A DNA stretch of 64,000 nucleotides from Cristatella mucedo (taxonomy: Eukaryota > Bryozoa > Phylactolaemata > Cristatellidae). A model generated the notes under the pieces. It searched no databases. It was given only the letters and a program-made list of their open reading frames with translations, and was not told the origin of the DNA. Positions 59,392 through 64,000 of this stretch are shown here, in pieces. The position numbers and the translations under genes are program-made. Each line of letters starts with the position of its first letter. Position 1 is the first letter of the stretch. The DNA lies in assembly GCA_009760855.2 (NCBI GenBank), contig WPIO01000075.1:1410001-1474000 (forward strand), read 5' to 3'.

Positions 59392-60113
59392 ATAATAGTA
59401 ATAAGCACCCTTAGAGAACTTAATCTCTCTCTCTCTCTAGGCGCTTTACATTTGCTGCAAAAAAAGTGCAATTGAATGGTAAGTAATATCATGCTTGATA
59501 AACGACATGATTAACATGGTTAGGGGTGACATGCACAGGGTCAGCATGCAAATGTGGTTAGTGGCAGCATGCACAGTGTCAGCACGCATAAGCACATCAA
59601 GGACGAATCACAGGGACCCACTAAATGCTGTCCTAAATAGGTGTGTTTTTAAGTTCTTTTTAAATGTGGTCAGGTCAGGGAATGTTCTTACGCAGGTCGG
59701 GAGGGATTTCCAGGCTTTGGGAGCATACAAACTAAATGCACGGTCTCCAAAGGATTTTAGGTTTGTACGAGGGATTGGTAGACTGTTGAATTCCGAAAAG
59801 CCGGTGGTACGATGATTGACCTGATGGGAGTGTAGATCTGAGAGATAGGCTAGAGCCAAAGAATAAAGTGACCTAAAAGTGAGCGACAAAACCTTGAAGT
59901 CGATGCGTTGCTTGACTGGTAGCCAGTGCAGGTCGGCGAGAGGTAGTGTGATGTGGTGTGATAGTATACTGGTGTAATGACTTCGACGCTCACGACAGAC
60001 ATGGCTGGCTGTGGAGTTTTGCACCAGCTGTAGTCACCTGATTGCACATGCCGGTAGGCCAGCAAGTATTGAGTTACAGAAGTCAAGACGTGATGTCACA
60101 AATGCATGGACCA
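59392..60113 (-). mobile_element. LINE A 3' fragment
   Basis: Tail decayed to AATAGTAATAAG; hairpin with a CTCTCTCTCT expansion, 3' UTR and C-terminal coding with an insert of about 24 bp near 59945-59975 (GTGATGTGGTGTGATAGTAT). It ends abruptly at 60113, 150 bp before the metalloproteinase exon. Confidence 0.85.
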
Positions 60114-60263
60114 ACAGCATCAGCCTATGGTCGCAAAGCCACCGAGTTCTCCGATCGTTCGACGTGGCATTACCTAACTGAGGCTTAGCCGTTGTCGGCG
60201 GCGTGTCGTCTCAACATTCTTTGCCTCGCTTGCAGACTCAGCCTCGTGGTGCTTCTTTTATAG

Positions 60264-60973
60264 GCTTACGTGTGCAAGTACGGCTACCTGCTTCCTCTGA
60301 ACTGTGTCTGCCCGCCCACGGCCGAGGATCGAGCTTCACCCGCCGCCGAGCTCACCTGGGTAGCCCTGAGTGCTGCACGGCAAAGCAGTTCGCCGAAGCA
60401 CTAACCACCTTCCAGCATGCCTACGGCCTCTCGGCGACGTGCGAGTTTGACCTGGCAACTATGCGCTCAATGGCTATGCCAAACTGCGGCATCGCCGACA
60501 ACTTTGGCGAACTCGGCAGCCTCGCGAAGCTTGGACCGGCCGCCGACGGCGCCGGAAACGACGTGAGCGGCGCGATGGTAGACATGGCGCCGCTCGGCAG
60601 CGGCAACAGTGGCGACGGCGGCAGGGAGCATTCGACAGACTCGAGCAGTCTACTCACTTGGTCAGCAGCAGCAGCCAACGGGCAGGCGTCTCGGCTGGTC
60701 GACAGCTATGCTTGCCCTCCTGAGGCGGCCGGCCGGCTGCCAGTGGCGGTGGTGGCGATGGGCTCAGGCACCAAGCAGGTCCTGGAGACGGCCAATTTTC
60801 TGATAAATCCGAAGGACGGCGAAGAGGCAGCAGCGCCGCCGCTGGTGGCGGCCAGCCGCCATCGGCTGCTGAGGTCGCTACCGACGACCAGTGGCGGCAC
60901 CAAATCGGTGGCGGCGTTCGGCAGCAGGGCGAAGCGATCGCACGTGATCGCCGCTGCGGCAGGGTCCGCCTGG
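60264..60973 (+). CDS. Matrix metalloproteinase propeptide exon, frame-disrupted
   Basis: MMPs are secreted or membrane zinc proteases that cut extracellular matrix; the propeptide keeps them inactive. A good acceptor, GCTTCTTTTATAG|G, opens with YVCKYGYLLPLN, like the YLxKYGYL start of MMP prodomains. In another frame follow FAEALTTFQHAYGLSATCEFD and the cysteine switch PNCGIAD (60479-60499; usual PRCGVPD). About 142 Gly/Ala/Ser-rich residues then lead to a furin-type RAKR (60926-60937) and a possible donor TGG|GTGAAC at 60974. The frame must change between about 60300 and 60389: a frameshift, an unseen mini-intron or an assembly error. The switch-to-furin distance is far longer than usual. 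The zinc-binding HExxH domain was not found in the window. An alternative acceptor lies at 60235. Confidence 0.6.
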
Positions 60974-61064
60974 GTGAACCAAATGTAGCCGATGTAGTGG
61001 TGCGTCGTGGGCTACACGAGCAAGCTGTCCTTCGCTAACACGGACAGTGCGACATGCTGTCTGT

Positions 61065-61215
61065 CTGTCTTTCTATCTCTCTCTGTCTCTGTCTGTCTCT
61101 CTGTTTCCCTCTGCCTCAGCCTCTGCATCTGCCTCTGTCTCTGCCTCTGCCTCTGTCTCTGCCTCTGTCTCTGCCTCTGCCTCTGTCTCTGCCTCTGCCT
61201 CTGTCTCTGCCTCTG
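61065..61215. repeat. CTCTGC/CTCTGT hexanucleotide array, left part
   Basis: Alternating CTCTGY units run up to the LINE B tail at 61216. Confidence 0.9.
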
Positions 61216-61708
61216 CCTATGTAATGTAATGTATCTCTGTCTGTAACTCCACAAGTCATACAGACCAGGTGGGTGTTACGCAGGAGAGTGTTTTGTATAG
61301 CGAGCTCACAGCTTAAGTGGCTTTCGAGACGCATTCGGTAGCCAACAGACTTCGTCTCACACAACAAAGAGAAATTGGGAACCAGAGCAGAGTCAGGAGA
61401 GCAGTTGAGGTAGTGAGTAGCATAGAAGTAGCACCTCTGGACCGCTGAAAAAGATGTGCCAAAGTCGGCAGTAGGAGAGTAGTTGTCGTTGCGTAAGAAT
61501 TGTGGAAGCGAGTTCCACAGTCTAGGACCTGCAGAGCTAAAGCTTCTATCGCCAACGGTCTTTAAGCTGAGGAATGGGACAGCTAATTTATTGTCCACTG
61601 AGGACCTGAGGGCACGAACAGGCTGAAACTGATGCAGCAGTTCAGCAAGATACGAAGGAGCCAAGCCGTGGCGGGCCTTGTGGGTCAGCGTAAGAACTTT
61701 GCTCTGCA
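61216..61708 (-). mobile_element. LINE B 3' fragment inside a CTCTGC array
   Basis: The tail reads TATGTAATGTAATGTAT, followed by the 3' UTR and a clean C-terminal frame (KVLTLTHKARHGLAPSYLAE, SSVDNKLAVPFLSLKTVG, SSAGPRLWNSLPQFLRND). It is the best preserved LINE B copy. CTCTGC repeats flank both sides. Confidence 0.9.
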
Positions 61709-61860
61709 TCTGCCTCTGCCTCTGTCTGTGTCTCTTTCTCTGTCGGTGTCTCTGTCTCAGTCTCAGTCTCTGTCTCTGTCTCCGTCTCAGTCTCTGTCTC
61801 TGTCTCCGTCTCTGTCTCTGTCTCCGTCTCTCTCTATCTTTCTATCTCGCACTCTTTGTC
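61709..61860. repeat. CTCTGT/CTCTGC array, right part
   Basis: Continuation of the array beyond the LINE B insertion, with CTCAGT and CTCCGT variants. Confidence 0.9.
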
Positions 61861-64000
61861 TCTCTGTCTCTCCGGCTGGAGATCTGGAGACATCTAGGGG
61901 ATCTCCCTCTGGCGATCACGTCCTCAAAGCTCTGCTTAAGTCTCTATTTCAGCGAATTTAAGTGTCTAGTGAATCTTTAATTCGTTGAGCTTAAATATCG
62001 AGTGAATGCATACAAGCCCTTTCGGAGGTGCAATTTGCCTTACTGGAGTGTGTTTGGTATGTGCAGTGATAGCCACACACTACAGGTGCACATTACCGGA
62101 TTCACTTTCGTCCTTGTGCCTGGTATGCTACTTCGCAAGGTCATTGTGCCTTGCAAATAGATAAAATATTGGCAGAATAAGGATTATTCTAGCACGAGAG
62201 TCACGAAGAGCCTTCCTTTACAAAAATAACTTTTTAAAGATCGTTTGTAAGCAATAGTTTATATACTAGATTAGCTTGTGTGCTTTTTATCTCATAAGCC
62301 GGTGCTTAGGGACCGCCAGAAGCTCGATAAAAGCTCTGCGGATAGTTCCGGGCTCAAAGATTGGTGCTGCAGCAGCTGCCATATATAGCTACTCTACACT
62401 ACTCCTCGGCCTCATGCGTTGTTTTTCGCACTGTTGGGCCATTGCTCGTTCCGAACCAGCCCGACAACTGGTGGCAGTTTGTGGTGGATTGATGTCCCCA
62501 TAGATACCGCCAATGCATGGATTTGGTCAGGACTGCCGATTCATCATCTGCCCTTCCACCGGTCGTGAGCTTGTGGCAGCGTAGGCAGTTTGAAAGAGTC
62601 CTGGCAAGGTCTCTCGCCCAGTGCTCGCACGCTGCAAGAGTTGTGTTCCTTCACACAGCTTTGGTGAAATTTATCATGGATAACCAAGACAATTCAGGCT
62701 GTTTAGCTGCATTTATATTTTCAAATTAAATCACTTTATTATTCTTAAGAAATCGAACTTTAATAAATTAAGTCAATCAAGAAATCAGAAAAACTTAAAA
62801 CGGTTTAATATTTCACTTGTTTACTTATTTCTTTGATTAATCGATGAAGTCATTCAGCCATAGTGTTGACGAACGGGTTATGTACAACAACACACAATAA
62901 TGCATAGTATAATTATTGTCGAAACTTTTCAGTAATATTAGTAGCATAAATAGCTGAGCCACAAGACCACCAGAGCTTAGTTCAGCTTACTATTACCTAA
63001 GGGTTATGCAGCTGCCTTTCCCAGATACGGTTTTTCCGTATCGAGTGGATGCAGGGATTCGGCAGGTGCATTATGCTACTTCCAACCACCGAGGAAATCT
63101 AGTGAAAGGAAGAAAAGAAGCTCGGTGTAAATATTTGCTAATATGCGCCTTTCGTAAAAAACTATGTGTAAGCATGCATTCAGGAGGTCAGGAATAGCAC
63201 ACACTGGCTTCTGCGAGAACTACACGAAACCTATTGACGGCAAGACAAAAAATAGCTGCTCAGGATCGTATCTAAAAAAAACTTTAGTCATTGGTGAAAT
63301 AAAGCACTCGCGGGTGAAAATATCTGTCAGTTATACCTTGAAATGTTACTTTTTTCTTTTACACGATCGTAAATAGCAGAAAAGAGCTGTGATGTTTGCC
63401 ATCCATGGCAAGAATTGCACACACCCAGGCTTTTGTTTTCAATCATCCGGCGCTGCACTACCCTGGGGTCCCAACAATGACACGGTGTTGAGCAAGATCA
63501 GACATATTATGAACATCGAGATATCTATGATTTGAGAATTGCGAATTATCGTGTCTATTAACCGACTACGCGATAATCCGTGGTTAGGTGGAACACAGGC
63601 CGCAGTCATGTACTCGTCTGGTAGTTTTGCTACAGGCTTTGAGGTGGGAAGAAATGAAACTCCAGCCTTTGTGACAAGTGCTCCCGAGTTTGCAGTGTCG
63701 GTCGGCAGTTCAGTGGTGATCAGGGTGCCATATGAGATTTGCTCTGTGCAAGGGCAATTCCAGACACCTATGATCATCCATCGGTGTCGAATATACTTCT
63801 CCATGGTACAGTTGCGGACTTGCTACAATCTTTAAATGCGGGCTCTCTTCACTTCTGGTTGCTTTTTTGACTATTTTCGCCATACGTGCGTGCATTGGTG
63901 CGTAGCCTACAAGTCACTAGAAGTGCTACAAGGTCCAACGCTTCCCGGTTTTTTTTACAGCGACTAGCGCCATTGTGAGAGCATTGGAAGCCTCGCTATG
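61861..64000. other. Unassigned sequence downstream of the MMP exon
   Basis: No HExxH zinc motif, hemopexin-like repeat or other exon was recognised. Frames near 63439-63835 on both strands have no identifiable domain. Later MMP exons, if the gene is intact, should lie beyond the window. Confidence 0.35.

Noticed and set aside
63439-63895. Possible LINE endonuclease fragment
   Set aside because: Frames of about 100-120 aa on both strands, but no catalytic motif or collinearity with LINE A or B.
61000-64000. MMP catalytic domain downstream of the propeptide exon
   Set aside because: Looked for HExxH and hemopexin-like text in plus-strand frames and found none.

Overview
The window is nuclear DNA from an animal: genes are split by GT/AG introns, a rhodopsin-like GPCR and a matrix-metalloproteinase prodomain are present, and most of the recognisable sequence is metazoan-type transposable elements (L2/CR1-like LINEs, a tRNA-derived SINE, Gypsy-like pol, hAT, pogo/Tigger-like and Maverick/Polinton-like remnants). 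No operons, bacterial genes, rRNA genes or CRISPR arrays are visible. The many LINE families, the Polinton remnant and the unusual GPCR motifs fit an invertebrate, perhaps a spiralian, but the sequence alone does not settle the clade.

Host genes. One GPCR gene is complete enough to model: exon 1 at 44964-45302 (+), exon 2 at 47352-48218 (+), joined in phase 0 to a 401-residue seven-helix receptor. A paralogous first exon lies at 2256-2705 (-); it has the same phase-0 donor, and its remaining exons are not in the window. A third, broken paralog at about 26181-26830 (+) joins TM1-TM2 directly to an ECL2-TM5 segment, with TM3-TM4 missing. Together they look like a local GPCR family with one decayed member. 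At about 60264-60973 (+) is a matrix-metalloproteinase propeptide exon with a cysteine switch (PNCGIAD) and a furin-type RAKR site, but its reading frame is broken near its start; no catalytic domain was found downstream.

Mobile elements. The dominant family (LINE A, L2/CR1-like) has about sixteen copies on both strands, nearly all cut at the 5' end. Its 3' end is a stem-loop followed by (ATT)n. A tRNA-derived SINE carries a closely related 3' stem-loop, including a compensatory base-pair change, so the SINE probably borrows the LINE A machinery. A second LINE family (LINE B, ending in ATTAC-like repeats) has six short copies. The most complete LINE A copy (2801 to about 7590) has been hit by at least three later insertions. 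Other remnants are a pogo/Tigger-like end (1-740), a decayed Gypsy-like pol (10040-11990), a candidate solo LTR (23997-25186) with internal 122-bp tandem repeats, and a Maverick/Polinton-like DNA polymerase (53205-55100) next to an hAT transposon (55455-57730).

Simple repeats are abundant: long (GA)n and (TA)n tracts, a CTCTGC array split by a LINE B insertion, an AT-rich 124-134 bp minisatellite and several short tandem duplications. GC-rich tracts (about 7770-9400 and 26560-27640) hold many open frames on all strands, but these look compositional. Several intergenic stretches hold nothing recognisable and are marked as such.
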